Shown: in pieces, positions 16,543 through 24,581 of the stretch
How the letters are laid out: each line of letters begins with the position of its first letter
Position numbering within the stretch: the stretch's first letter is position 1
From: Agrobacterium tumefaciens str. B6
GTDB taxonomy: Bacteria; Pseudomonadota; Alphaproteobacteria; Rhizobiales; Rhizobiaceae
NCBI RefSeq assembly: GCF_001541315.1
Contig: NZ_LMVK01000010.1
Location: forward strand, 61,030 to 125,029
Reading direction: 5' to 3'
Length of the DNA stretch: 64,000 nt
Notes under the pieces: generated by a model
Databases searched by the model: none
Told to the model about the DNA's origin: nothing
What the model saw: only the letters and a program-made list of their open reading frames with translations
Made by a program: the position numbers and the translations under genes

Positions 16543-17535
16543 TCAGCCGATCTTCACGGCCGCCTTCGAAGCGGTGGATTTCAGCGCGGCGTCGGCCAGC
16601 TTCAGCGCGACCAGCCCGTCCTTGATGGAAGGCGAGGGCGCGACATTGTTTTCGATGCTGTCGATGAAGGCGGTGATTTCCGCGGCATAGGCCGCCGTAT
16701 AACGCGTCATGAAGAAATCATGCAGCGGCGGGCGGGTGTAGCCTTCCGCATTGGCGATTTCGATGGAAACCGGGCGCTGGTTTTCGGCCGCTGCCGAACC
16801 GAGCGAGCCGTGCACTTCGATGCGCTGGTCGTAACCATAGGTCGCGCGGCGAGAGTTCGAAATGATCGCCTGCCTGCCGCTTTTCGTCGTCAGGATGATG
16901 CTGGCGCTGTCGAAATCACCCAGCGCTCCGATCTCCGGATTGACGAGAACCGAACCGGTTGCGAACACGCTTTCCACTTCCTCGCCGAGCAGGAAGCGGG
17001 CCATATCGAAATCATGAATGGTCATGTCGCGGAAGATACCGCCGGAGACCTTGATATATTCAGCCGGCGGCGGGCCGGGGTCGCGGCTGGTGATGGTCAC
17101 CATTTCCACCTTGCCGATGCGGCCATCTTCGATGGCCTTGTGAACGGCCTGGAAATGCGGGTCGAAACGGCGGTTGAAACCGAGCATCACCTTCGCACCG
17201 GTTTCCTCAACCACCTTCGCGCAGGCTTCCGCGCGGGCAACATCGAGATCGACGGGCTTTTCGCAGAAGATCGCCTTGCCGGCCCGGGCGAAACGCTCGA
17301 TCAGGTCGGCATGGGTGTTGGTCGGCGTGCAGATGATGACGGCATCGATCGTCTTGTCGGCCAGAACCTCATCGATCGTGCTGACCTTGCACTGCGCTTC
17401 GCGGGCGATTGCTTCCGCAGCACCGGCCATGGCGTCCACAACGGCCACTAGCTGCGCACGGCTGTCGGTGGTGATCGCCTTGGCGTGGACCTTGCCGATC
17501 CGTCCAGCGCCGAGCAGTGCCAATTTCGTAACCAT
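16543..17535 (-). CDS. idhA: myo-Inositol 2-dehydrogenase (Gfo/Idh/MocA family)
   Basis: This 330-residue NAD-dependent oxidoreductase has the Rossmann motif GAGRIG (residues 9-14), the EKP signature (FCEKPVDLD) and the catalytic run GGIFRDMTIHDFDMARF with the Asp and His of inositol dehydrogenases. It oxidises myo-inositol to scyllo-inosose. The match to rhizobial IdhA is strong in composition and motif order, though other Gfo/Idh/MocA substrates cannot be wholly excluded. A possible IolR site lies upstream. Confidence 0.88.
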   Translation of the reverse strand: MVTKLALLGAGRIGKVHAKAITTDSRAQLVAVVDAMAGAAEAIAREAQCKVSTIDEVLADKTIDAVIICTPTNTHADLIERFARAGKAIFCEKPVDLDVARAEACAKVVEETGAKVMLGFNRRFDPHFQAVHKAIEDGRIGKVEMVTITSRDPGPPPAEYIKVSGGIFRDMTIHDFDMARFLLGEEVESVFATGSVLVNPEIGALGDFDSASIILTTKSGRQAIISNSRRATYGYDQRIEVHGSLGSAAAENQRPVSIEIANAEGYTRPPLHDFFMTRYTAAYAAEITAFIDSIENNVAPSPSIKDGLVALKLADAALKSTASKAAVKIG

Positions 17536-17609
17536 CTTTCCTCCGGTTTCTCACACCCGTCCCTCACTCCCGGAAAGACAGAATATGAATGCAAGCAATG
17601 TTTCGATAT

Positions 17610-17623
17610 GGAATATATGTTCT
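17610..17623. promoter_or_regulatory. Possible IolR operator upstream of idhA
   Basis: GGAA-TATATG-TTCT lies 75-88 nt upstream of the idhA start in an AT-rich promoter region. From memory, the rhizobial RpiR-type repressor IolR binds GGAA-N6-TTCC, so seven of eight defined bases match. The iolR gene is not in the window. Confidence 0.4.
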
Positions 17624-17775
17624 ATTTTGCTAGATCGACATCGCAGATGTGTCAAGCGTTTTGAGAGGGGACGGAACAGCGGAAACGGCATCGCCGAAAA
17701 GGCGCCCGCAACAAAGCGTCACCTCCGTCAGAAGGAGCCGTGCGGGGTGGAGCAAGGTGGGTGAAGGCGACCCGT

Positions 17776-19020
17776 TCAGTCGGAGATTATGTTCGTCTCT
17801 GGCGGAAGCGCGTAAACCTCGACCGGGGTTTCCAGTCCGCGCAGCAGCCATGGGCCGAGATTTTCGAGCTTTTCCTGATGTCCTGCCATGCGGACGAATT
17901 CTTCGGAGAAAAGCACGTTGCGCCCGGTCTCCTTGGTCAGTGTTTCCAGCCGCGAGGCAATATTGACGGCGGGGCCGATGACAGTGAAATCGAGGCGGGT
18001 TTTCGAACCGATATTGCCGTACATGACATCACCGACATGCACGCCGATGCCGTAACCCAGGGAATCGTGGCCCTTCCGACGATTGATTTCATTGAGCGCA
18101 ACGAGGCTTTTCTGGGCGCTGGCGATGGCTTTCAGCAGGTTTTCGCAGGCCTTGGGATCGCTGAGCGGGAAAATCGCCAGCAGCCCGTCGCCCATGAATT
18201 TCAGGATTTCGCCGCCGAATTCCTCGATGGGATCGCACATGGCGTCGAAATAACCGTTCAGAAGCTCGATGACATCGTCGCGCGGCCAGAGGTCGGAAAT
18301 ATGGGTGAAATTGCGCAGGTCGCAGATCAGGATCGCCGCGCCCACCGTCATGCCGCTGCCGCGCGTCGTTGCGCCATTGAGGATCTTTTCGCCCGCATGC
18401 GGCCCTACATAGGTCTCCAGCAGGGTGCGCGTCATGCGGTTTTTCAGGCGTATTTCGCTGACGAGTGCGAGCGCCGGAAGCAGGTTTTTCAAGGCGAGGA
18501 TTTCGCTGTCGGAAAAACCGCCGGGCCGGTCACTGGAGAATGTGGCGACATGGCGCTTGCCGAAGGTGTGTTCGATCGGCCAGGCGCAATAATCCGTCAG
18601 CCCTTCGGCCCGCAGGTCTTCGTAGATCGTGTAGCCGGGTTCATCGATCTCCTCTCCGTTCAGTCGGTGGCGAACTTCGGTGGCGCCCTGATGAATGTCG
18701 TTGATGGGGCTGTTGAGATATTCGGGCGTATTTTCCGACCCGTAGCCATAGGTGGCGATCTCGGCGGAGGACAGGCCGGCTTTCCACAGAATGCGCGCGC
18801 CAAGCCATTGCGGATGGCGAATGCGGAAAGCGAGCACGCCCCGCGCCACGGAAATTCCGCTCGCCCGCAGCCTGCTGCAGAGCTCGACGAATATCTCGTC
18901 GATAAAGCGCTCGTCCTTGGTGCCGGTGATGAGCCAGTCGAGAATTTCCGTCTTTTCCGCTGGCCACAATTCATCCAGTGCTGAAGAAACGCGTTCTTCG
19001 GTGTCGAGACTTAGTGTCAT
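17776..19020 (-). CDS. Class III adenylyl cyclase with unknown N-terminal domain
   Basis: Residues 225-400 of this 414-residue protein form a class III nucleotide cyclase domain. The metal-binding aspartates are Asp234 (ILICDLRNF) and Asp278 (KFMGDGLLAIF). Lys274 and the Asp of LDFTVIGPAVNIASR are the residues that select adenine, so cAMP is the predicted product. The N-terminal 200 residues are soluble and probably sensory (ARILWKAGLSSAEIATYGYGSENTPEYLNSP). I start at ATG 19020; the frame stays open 597 nt upstream but that part is Arg/Ser-rich and looks non-coding. Rhizobia typically carry many such cyclases. Confidence 0.88.
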   Translation of the reverse strand: MTLSLDTEERVSSALDELWPAEKTEILDWLITGTKDERFIDEIFVELCSRLRASGISVARGVLAFRIRHPQWLGARILWKAGLSSAEIATYGYGSENTPEYLNSPINDIHQGATEVRHRLNGEEIDEPGYTIYEDLRAEGLTDYCAWPIEHTFGKRHVATFSSDRPGGFSDSEILALKNLLPALALVSEIRLKNRMTRTLLETYVGPHAGEKILNGATTRGSGMTVGAAILICDLRNFTHISDLWPRDDVIELLNGYFDAMCDPIEEFGGEILKFMGDGLLAIFPLSDPKACENLLKAIASAQKSLVALNEINRRKGHDSLGYGIGVHVGDVMYGNIGSKTRLDFTVIGPAVNIASRLETLTKETGRNVLFSEEFVRMAGHQEKLENLGPWLLRGLETPVEVYALPPETNIISD

Positions 19021-19250
19021 GGCAGGATTCCGGAGGTTGTTGCTGCTCTCGCACGGGCAGGGCACATGTCGAACTCGGCCGAACATGGTCGCTCGTGAAC
19101 CCCATGTGGTGCCGGATAACGAAAATGTTAAGAGGGGCGCGGAAAATGTTCCGGAGGGGATTGGCGGCATCAGGCCAAGTGCGCCGCCCGGATGTTCCCG
19201 GGAACATTGTCCACCGGCGGCGCTGAGATTTTTGGTGATCGCTAGAGGGA

Positions 19251-19481
19251 TCAGATAACGGTTTCGACGGGAATATGCAGTGCGGCGGCAACGCGCCTGA
19301 TGCGCAGCGGATCGCTGTCTGTGCCGTCTTCCAGGGCGCGTATTTCGCTGGTGGTCAGACCGCAGGTCACGGCAAGCTGCTCGACCGTATATCCGGCGAG
19401 ATTGCGAGCGGTGAGGACTTTTTTGGCGAAAGGAGCATCGGTTTCGTGATCGGAATCGGGTTGTGAGACTGAAATTGTCAT
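19251..19481 (-). CDS. Small XRE-like helix-turn-helix protein
   Basis: This 76-residue protein is mostly one helix-turn-helix domain: KKVLTARNLAGYTVEQLAVTCGLTTSEIRALEDGTDSDPLRIRRVAAALHIP, with the usual cro/XRE spacing. ATG at 19481 is chosen because AGGGAG lies 6 nt upstream. It stands alone, 230 nt upstream of the cyclase gene on the same strand. Whether it regulates the cyclase is unknown. Confidence 0.72.
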   Translation of the reverse strand: MTISVSQPDSDHETDAPFAKKVLTARNLAGYTVEQLAVTCGLTTSEIRALEDGTDSDPLRIRRVAAALHIPVETVI

Positions 19482-19680
19482 TTGCATCTCCCTGATGGTG
19501 GACACTTAAATGCGGGCGGCAAAGAAAAGTTGCCGGGCCGAATGCGACCGCGTTGCCGGAGAAGAAATCGGTGTTGCAACGCAGCGAGGAACATAGCGGC
19601 TTCATCCACCTACGCAATAGTTAAATTTTGTTAAGATTCGTGATCGCTGCATTCCTGCGGCGCGTCTTGCCGGGAAAAGG

Positions 19681-19702
19681 CCGAAAAAATGCCGTTTTTC
19701 GG
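19681..19702 (-). terminator. Weak hairpin after the RHE_PE00001-family gene
   Basis: CCGAAAAA and TTTTTCGG pair as an 8-bp stem around a 6-nt loop about 30 nt after the minus-strand stop at 19732, followed by CCTTTTCC. The A/T-rich stem makes it a weak intrinsic terminator. Confidence 0.35.
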
Positions 19703-19731
19703 GGTTTCCGCGGGGGTTAGGGCGGCTTTCG

Positions 19732-20841
19732 CTACAGCATGCCCCAGGCGCGAAACCGGCCACGACCCGTCACTTCCCGCAATTCCAGCTGGTTGGCGAG
19801 GCCGATCGCGCCCTGCGGCGTGGTGCCGAGTTCCTTGACGATCATCGCCGCCGAGACCACCGGCCGGGAGACGACAAGCTCCACGAGTTCCGGCAAACGT
19901 GAGGAGGAACGCCGGCCGGCCAGCTTGCGCATCATGCGGTCGCGCGCGTGGGTCAGCCGGTCATGTTCCTTCATGCCGGCCTGTGCCGCTTCGTAGAAGC
20001 TGTCGAGAAGGGCGATAAGGCGCTGCGTCTGGTGTCTCGCGTGCCGGCGCTCGCGTGGGATCGCGCGAAGACCGGCGCTCAGCGCCGGCAGGTGATCGGG
20101 CGTCACGGCGCCGTCGCGCAGGAAAGCGGAGGCCAGAAGCCGGCCGAGCCAGGGGCTGCGTTGCAGCACCTCGATCATGTTCCAGGCGTCGAGCAGGATG
20201 GCGGTGCGAAGAATTGCGGGTAATTCCTCTGTGCGTGCATGCACCTCCCACCATTCTTTCAGTCTTTCATCCTCGTCCCAGTCGGGTTCGTTGATGATCG
20301 CATGGCTTTCCTCCCGGTGCATCGTCGGAAGCGCGTTGCCGGTGGTAATCGCATCGAGCGTTGCGGCGCTGCGCGCCAGAAGCGCGTCCAGCTCGGAAAA
20401 AGCGCCATCCAGCGATGTTTCTCCCTCCACGTCGGCTTCTTCATCAAGGGAGTGATCGAGCGTTTGTCGAGGGGGCGCTGCCTCTTCGGCAAGCGCGGCC
20501 CTGCCGCGGAGCCTCGCAAGACCCGGTGCGGTAAAGGCCCAGCCGGCGGCATTGGAAAAGATCAGCCGCCTTGAACGGAGAATCCGGTGTGCCGCCGTCA
20601 TTTCATGGGTCGGTGCGCGCACATCCATATGCGCGTCATGCAGCACCAGATCTTCCATATGGACGAGTTCGCCATCCACCCACATAGAGGAAATGGCGTC
20701 GGTGAAATCCTGCCTTTCGATGAAGCCGTGTTTCATCGGTGACCGATCGATCCGCTCGTCCAGCCGCGCCAGCGCCTCGCCGGCACGGGCGGCGGCAATG
20801 AGGAGCTTTTCGATCTGGATGTCCGATATATCGTAAATCAT
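19732..20841 (-). CDS. RHE_PE00001-family protein (DUF1612-type)
   Basis: This 369-residue protein matches, by overall pattern, a family common on rhizobial plasmids. It has an N-terminal region beginning YDISDIQIEKLLIAAARAGEALARLDERIDRSP and ending in RILRSRRLIFSNAAGWAFTAPG. A long acidic linker follows, then a C-terminal helix-turn-helix (VSAAMIVKELGTTPQGAIGLANQLELREVTGRGRFRAWG). The latter suggests DNA binding. Biochemical function is unknown. It is divergent from the KgtP-like transporter across 283 nt. Plasmid-type families in chromosomal context can mark past transfer (inference). Confidence 0.8.
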   Translation of the reverse strand: MIYDISDIQIEKLLIAAARAGEALARLDERIDRSPMKHGFIERQDFTDAISSMWVDGELVHMEDLVLHDAHMDVRAPTHEMTAAHRILRSRRLIFSNAAGWAFTAPGLARLRGRAALAEEAAPPRQTLDHSLDEEADVEGETSLDGAFSELDALLARSAATLDAITTGNALPTMHREESHAIINEPDWDEDERLKEWWEVHARTEELPAILRTAILLDAWNMIEVLQRSPWLGRLLASAFLRDGAVTPDHLPALSAGLRAIPRERRHARHQTQRLIALLDSFYEAAQAGMKEHDRLTHARDRMMRKLAGRRSSSRLPELVELVVSRPVVSAAMIVKELGTTPQGAIGLANQLELREVTGRGRFRAWGML

Positions 20842-21037
20842 TGATATTTTTTAGTTTGAGCGCGGGCGGCTTACAAGGCGGATCACAGTCGGGGCGCTTT
20901 TTACTTTCGCGGTGTCTACCCAAAATCCGACGAGAAGACCGGTGGTTAAAGGTCGGGAGCCACGAGGGTCTTGGAAGCCCTGACTGTTTCCTCGGCAATA
21001 TTGCGATGCGGTATAAACTTGCGCACTGCAATATGAC

Positions 21038-21049
21038 GGGTATATACCC
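21038..21049. promoter_or_regulatory. 12-bp perfect palindrome upstream of the KgtP-like gene
   Basis: GGGTATATACCC is a perfect palindrome 75 nt before the predicted transporter start, in the divergent region shared with the RHE_PE00001-family gene. Its placement fits an operator, but no cognate regulator is known to me. Confidence 0.35.
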
Positions 21050-21124
21050 CCACCGAGAGCGACAAATTATCACACCTTCCGTTCGCCCTTCCATCTCCAG
21101 ACGAAGATGAATTGGAGTTTACCC

Positions 21125-22438
21125 GTGAATATTATGGCAAATGGTCCTGCCACGGCACCGGACCAGAAAACCCGTTTGAAATCCATTATCGGCGGATCGG
21201 CGGGCAACCTCGTCGAATGGTACGACTGGTACGTCTATTCGGCCTTCACCCTTTATTTCGCGCCGGTGTTTTTCCCTTCCGGAAACCAGACCGCCGAACT
21301 CCTGAGTGCGGCCGCCGTTTTCGCTGTCGGATTTCTGATGCGGCCCATCGGGGCCTGGTTCATGGGCACCTATGCCGACCGCAAGGGCCGCAAGGCCGGC
21401 CTGACACTGTCAGTCACGCTGATGTGTCTCGGCTCGCTGCTGATCGCAATCACGCCCGGCCATGAGACGATCGGCATTGCCGCACCGGCCATTCTGGTTT
21501 TCGCCCGCCTTCTACAGGGTATCAGCGTTGGTGGCGAATATGGCGCGAGCGCGCCCTATCTCAGCGAAATGGCCGGAAAGAACCGCCGCGGTTTCTTCTC
21601 CAGCTTCCAGTATGTGACACTTATTTCCGGTCAGCTTCTGGCGCTGGCGGTGCTTCTGGTGCTGCAGCGGGCCTTGACACCGGAGCAGCTTGGCTCCTGG
21701 GGCTGGCGCATTCCCTTCTTCATCGGCGGCATCCTGGCGATCGCGGTGTTCTATATCCGCCGTGGCCTTGCCGAGACGCAGTCCTTCGAAAACGCCAAGA
21801 GCGGAGCCGCCGACAAGCCGAAATCCAGCGGATGGGCGCTGTTCAAGCACTATCCGAGGGAAGCGCTGATGGTGATGGCGCTGACATCAGGCGGCACGCT
21901 CGCCTTTTATGCCTATACGACCTATCTGCAGAAGTTCCTCGTCAACACGTCAGGTTTCAGCAAGGAAAGCGCCACCGAAATTACCACGGCTGCGCTCTTC
22001 GTCTTCATGCTGTGCCAGCCGATTGCCGGCGCGCTTTCGGACAAGATCGGTCGCAAGCCGCTGATGGTGGGCTTCGGCATTCTTGGCACGCTGTTCACCT
22101 ACGCAATCTTCAGCACGCTTTCGACGACGACCGATCCGATCATGGCTTTCGCCCTCGTGCTGGTTGGTCTGTTGATCGTTACCGGCTACACTTCCATCAA
22201 TGCGGTGGTGAAGGCGGAAATGTTCCCCGCCCATATCCGCGCGCTTGGCGTGGCTCTGCCCTATGCGCTGGCAAACACCATATTCGGCGGAACGGCGGAA
22301 TTCGTGGCCCTGAAATTCAAGCAGATCGGCCACGAAAACTGGTTCTTCTGGTATGTGACGATCATGATCGCGTTGTCGCTGGTGGTTTATGTGAAGATGC
22401 GCGATACGCGCGATCACAGCCATATCCACGAGGATTGA
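21125..22438 (+). CDS. kgtP: MHS-family MFS transporter, alpha-ketoglutarate permease-like
   Basis: This is a 12-helix major facilitator of about 437 residues. Metabolite:H+ symporter features are the opening GGSAGNLVEWYDWYVYSAFTLYFAPVFFP, the first-loop signature GTYADRKGRKAGL and its repeat SDKIGRKPLM, plus the central LLQGISVGGEYGASAPYLSEMA. The closest well-known member is KgtP, a 2-oxoglutarate:H+ symporter. GTG at 21125 is preferred because TTGGAG lies 7 nt upstream; ATG at 21107 has no clear site. It ends in a strong shared terminator. Confidence 0.85.
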   Translation: MNIMANGPATAPDQKTRLKSIIGGSAGNLVEWYDWYVYSAFTLYFAPVFFPSGNQTAELLSAAAVFAVGFLMRPIGAWFMGTYADRKGRKAGLTLSVTLMCLGSLLIAITPGHETIGIAAPAILVFARLLQGISVGGEYGASAPYLSEMAGKNRRGFFSSFQYVTLISGQLLALAVLLVLQRALTPEQLGSWGWRIPFFIGGILAIAVFYIRRGLAETQSFENAKSGAADKPKSSGWALFKHYPREALMVMALTSGGTLAFYAYTTYLQKFLVNTSGFSKESATEITTAALFVFMLCQPIAGALSDKIGRKPLMVGFGILGTLFTYAIFSTLSTTTDPIMAFALVLVGLLIVTGYTSINAVVKAEMFPAHIRALGVALPYALANTIFGGTAEFVALKFKQIGHENWFFWYVTIMIALSLVVYVKMRDTRDHSHIHED

Positions 22439-22468
22439 GCCCCTCCGCTCTATCCGAACCGATAAAAG

Positions 22469-22492
22469 CCCCGCCTTCCCGGCGGGGTTTTT
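22469..22492. terminator. Bidirectional rho-independent terminator
   Basis: CCCCGCC-TTCCC-GGCGGGG followed by TTTTT gives a 7-bp GC stem 30 nt after the transporter stop. On the other strand it ends in CTTTTATC just past the sensor-kinase stop, so it can serve both convergent units. Confidence 0.85.
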
Positions 22493-22505
22493 GTTTTCAG
22501 CGCAT

Positions 22506-23843
22506 TCAGGCGGCTTCGACCGGAAGGACGATGCGGGCCTCAAAACCGTCCTGCCGGCCCGGCGCCGGAGAGGAAAGCACCAGCTCTCCGCCGGTCTGCT
22601 CCACCAGGCTTTTGACGATGGCAAGGCCGAGCCCGGTGCCATCAGCCGCGGTCTGGCCTCGGGTAAAACGCGTCGTCAGCTTGGGTAGGAGCGCCCCGTC
22701 GATTGCCGGGCCGGAATTCACGACGCGGATCGTGCCGTCTGTTTCGGCGACGACCTGCACGGGGCTTTCCGGCGGGCTGTGGATCAGCGCGTTTTCGAGG
22801 AGGTTGCGGATGATGATGCCGAAGGCATCCGCGCCTATCCTGCAGGACAGGCCGCCTTCACAGCGATTGGTGAAGCGGATGCGGGATGAGCCGATTGCCG
22901 TTCTCATCATATCGTCGATGACGAGTTCGAGAACGGGAATGAGATCGTTCGCCTTGTCGGTAACCCCGATCCTTGCTTCCGCCCGCGACATCTGAAGCAG
23001 TTTTTCGGCGAGATGGCCGAGATGCTGCAGGGATTTTTCGATATTTTCCACGCGCGGCGCCAGTTCCGGCGGGATGTCGGCATGGAGCCGCTGCGCCTGC
23101 GCCAGGGCACCGGCAATCGGCGTGCGCAATTCATGGGCGCTGTTGGCGGTGAATTCCCGTTCCGCCTCGATTGCCGATCGCAACCGCCCGAGCAGCAGAT
23201 TGACCGAACGGGCGATGGGATGGAGTTCGGCCGGAAAGGGCTGTGTTGGCAGCGGTGCGAGATTGCCGCCATCCTTCTTGCTGATGTCGTCGCGCAGGGT
23301 CTGTATCGGTCGCAGTGTCCTGCGCACCACGACGATGACGGCGAAAATGCTGGCGGGAATGAGGATGAGAACGGGAAGCAGCAGCGCGGGGCCCGCCTCT
23401 TCAATCGCCTCGCGGCGATTGGCGAAGGCATCGGCGACCTGCAGGAAATAATTGCCGTCCGGTGTCGCAACCGTAAAGATGCGCTGGGTCGCGGTTTCGG
23501 AAAAACCGGGTTCGAGCGAGACCTCGAAAGGCTCCGTCGAACTGTCATGCGAATGCAGCACCACCTGTCCTTCCCGGTCGCGAACCTGATAGGTCAGATA
23601 CTCCGCCCGTTCCGACGTCTGGTTGAGCTTTTGCGCGGCAGGCGCGGTATTGTTTTCCCTGAGGTCGTCCACCAGCAGGGGCAGCAGCCTTTCCGCGGTT
23701 TCCTCAACACCGGCGTCGAAAATCTCGGCGAATTCGTCCTGCATCACCATGACGCCCAATCCGCAGGCGAGAAGCCAGGATATGGCGACAACGCTCGTCA
23801 GCGCTGTGACGAGTTTGCGGGTCATGCTGGTCGGTCTGGCCAT
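22506..23843 (-). CDS. Two-component sensor histidine kinase, PmrB/QseC-like
   Basis: This 445-residue inner-membrane kinase has a first helix (residues 12-34), a periplasmic segment of about 115 residues, a second helix (PALLLPVLILIPASIFAVIVVV), a HAMP region, the phospho-acceptor His in SAHELRTPIAG and a HATPase with NLLENALIHS and GTGLGLAIVKSLV. The periplasmic start carries two ExxE units (Glu37-Glu40, Glu48-Glu51), the kind of motif PmrB uses for Fe3+. ATG at 23843 is chosen, 19 nt after the regulator stop. With eptA and the regulator it forms a pmrCAB-like set. Confidence 0.88.
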   Translation of the reverse strand: MARPTSMTRKLVTALTSVVAISWLLACGLGVMVMQDEFAEIFDAGVEETAERLLPLLVDDLRENNTAPAAQKLNQTSERAEYLTYQVRDREGQVVLHSHDSSTEPFEVSLEPGFSETATQRIFTVATPDGNYFLQVADAFANRREAIEEAGPALLLPVLILIPASIFAVIVVVRRTLRPIQTLRDDISKKDGGNLAPLPTQPFPAELHPIARSVNLLLGRLRSAIEAEREFTANSAHELRTPIAGALAQAQRLHADIPPELAPRVENIEKSLQHLGHLAEKLLQMSRAEARIGVTDKANDLIPVLELVIDDMMRTAIGSSRIRFTNRCEGGLSCRIGADAFGIIIRNLLENALIHSPPESPVQVVAETDGTIRVVNSGPAIDGALLPKLTTRFTRGQTAADGTGLGLAIVKSLVEQTGGELVLSSPAPGRQDGFEARIVLPVEAA

Positions 23844-23862
23844 ATCTGCCTGCCTGCCGTTC

Positions 23863-24516
23863 TTACCTGATGGTGTAGCCGACGCCGCGCACGGTCTCGA
23901 CGCGGTCATGGCCGATTTTCTTGCGCAGCCGGCTGATATAGACCTCGACCGTGTTGCTTTCTATTTCCGCGCCGAATTCGTAAAGCGTGTCGTGCAATTG
24001 CGCTTTCGAGACGACCGCGCCGGGATGTTCGACGAGTTTTTCGAGCACGGCCCATTCCCGGGCGCTCAGCGTCTGCGCCGTTCCGTCAACGGTGATATTG
24101 CGCGCCACCTGGTTGATCTCGATGCCGGGCAGGCGGATGACGGGGGCCGAGCGCCCTTCATAACGGCGCGAGACCGCCAGCATGCGCGCTGAAAGCTCGT
24201 TGAGATCGAAGGGCTTGACCAGATAGTCGTCCGCCCCGGCATTCAGCCCGGCAATCCGGTCGGAGACCTGATCATGGGCCGTCAGAATGATGACAGGTGT
24301 CGCGTCGTCGCGCCTGCGCAGGGTTTGCAAAAGGGTGATGCCTTCGCCATCCGGCAGGCGCATGTCGAGCAGGATCAGGCCATAGGCCATGGTCAGCGTC
24401 GCCGCCATGGCGTCGCCCAGCGTCTTGAACCAGTCGACAGCGTGACCCGCCGCGGCGACGTGGTCTCGCAGCGCCTCCCCCAGCACATGATCGTCTTCAA
24501 CAAGCAGAACCCGCAA
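23863..24516 (-). CDS. OmpR-family response regulator, PmrA/QseB-like
   Basis: The 217-residue protein has a receiver domain with phospho-acceptor Asp in LILLDMRLPDGEG, the acidic pair in VEDD and the conserved Lys in LVKPF. The C-terminal winged helix is of OmpR type (LSAREWAVLEKLVEHPGAVVSKAQLHDTLYE, then VEVYISRLRKKIGHDRVETVRGVGY). It lies between eptA and the sensor kinase, the order of the enterobacterial pmrC-pmrA-pmrB operon, so eptA is the likely target. Confidence 0.9.
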   Translation of the reverse strand: MRVLLVEDDHVLGEALRDHVAAAGHAVDWFKTLGDAMAATLTMAYGLILLDMRLPDGEGITLLQTLRRRDDATPVIILTAHDQVSDRIAGLNAGADDYLVKPFDLNELSARMLAVSRRYEGRSAPVIRLPGIEINQVARNITVDGTAQTLSAREWAVLEKLVEHPGAVVSKAQLHDTLYEFGAEIESNTVEVYISRLRKKIGHDRVETVRGVGYTIR

Positions 24517-24581
24517 GACAGCTCCCTCTATCGCTTCGTCCTGCGTATCTCTTTCTCCGGATAAGCGTCAAGCACGGTGTT

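Noticed and set aside
19021..19617. N-terminal extension of the adenylyl cyclase
   Set aside because: The 199 extra codons are low-complexity Arg/Ser-rich, contain the small HTH gene on the same strand in another frame, and lack homology.
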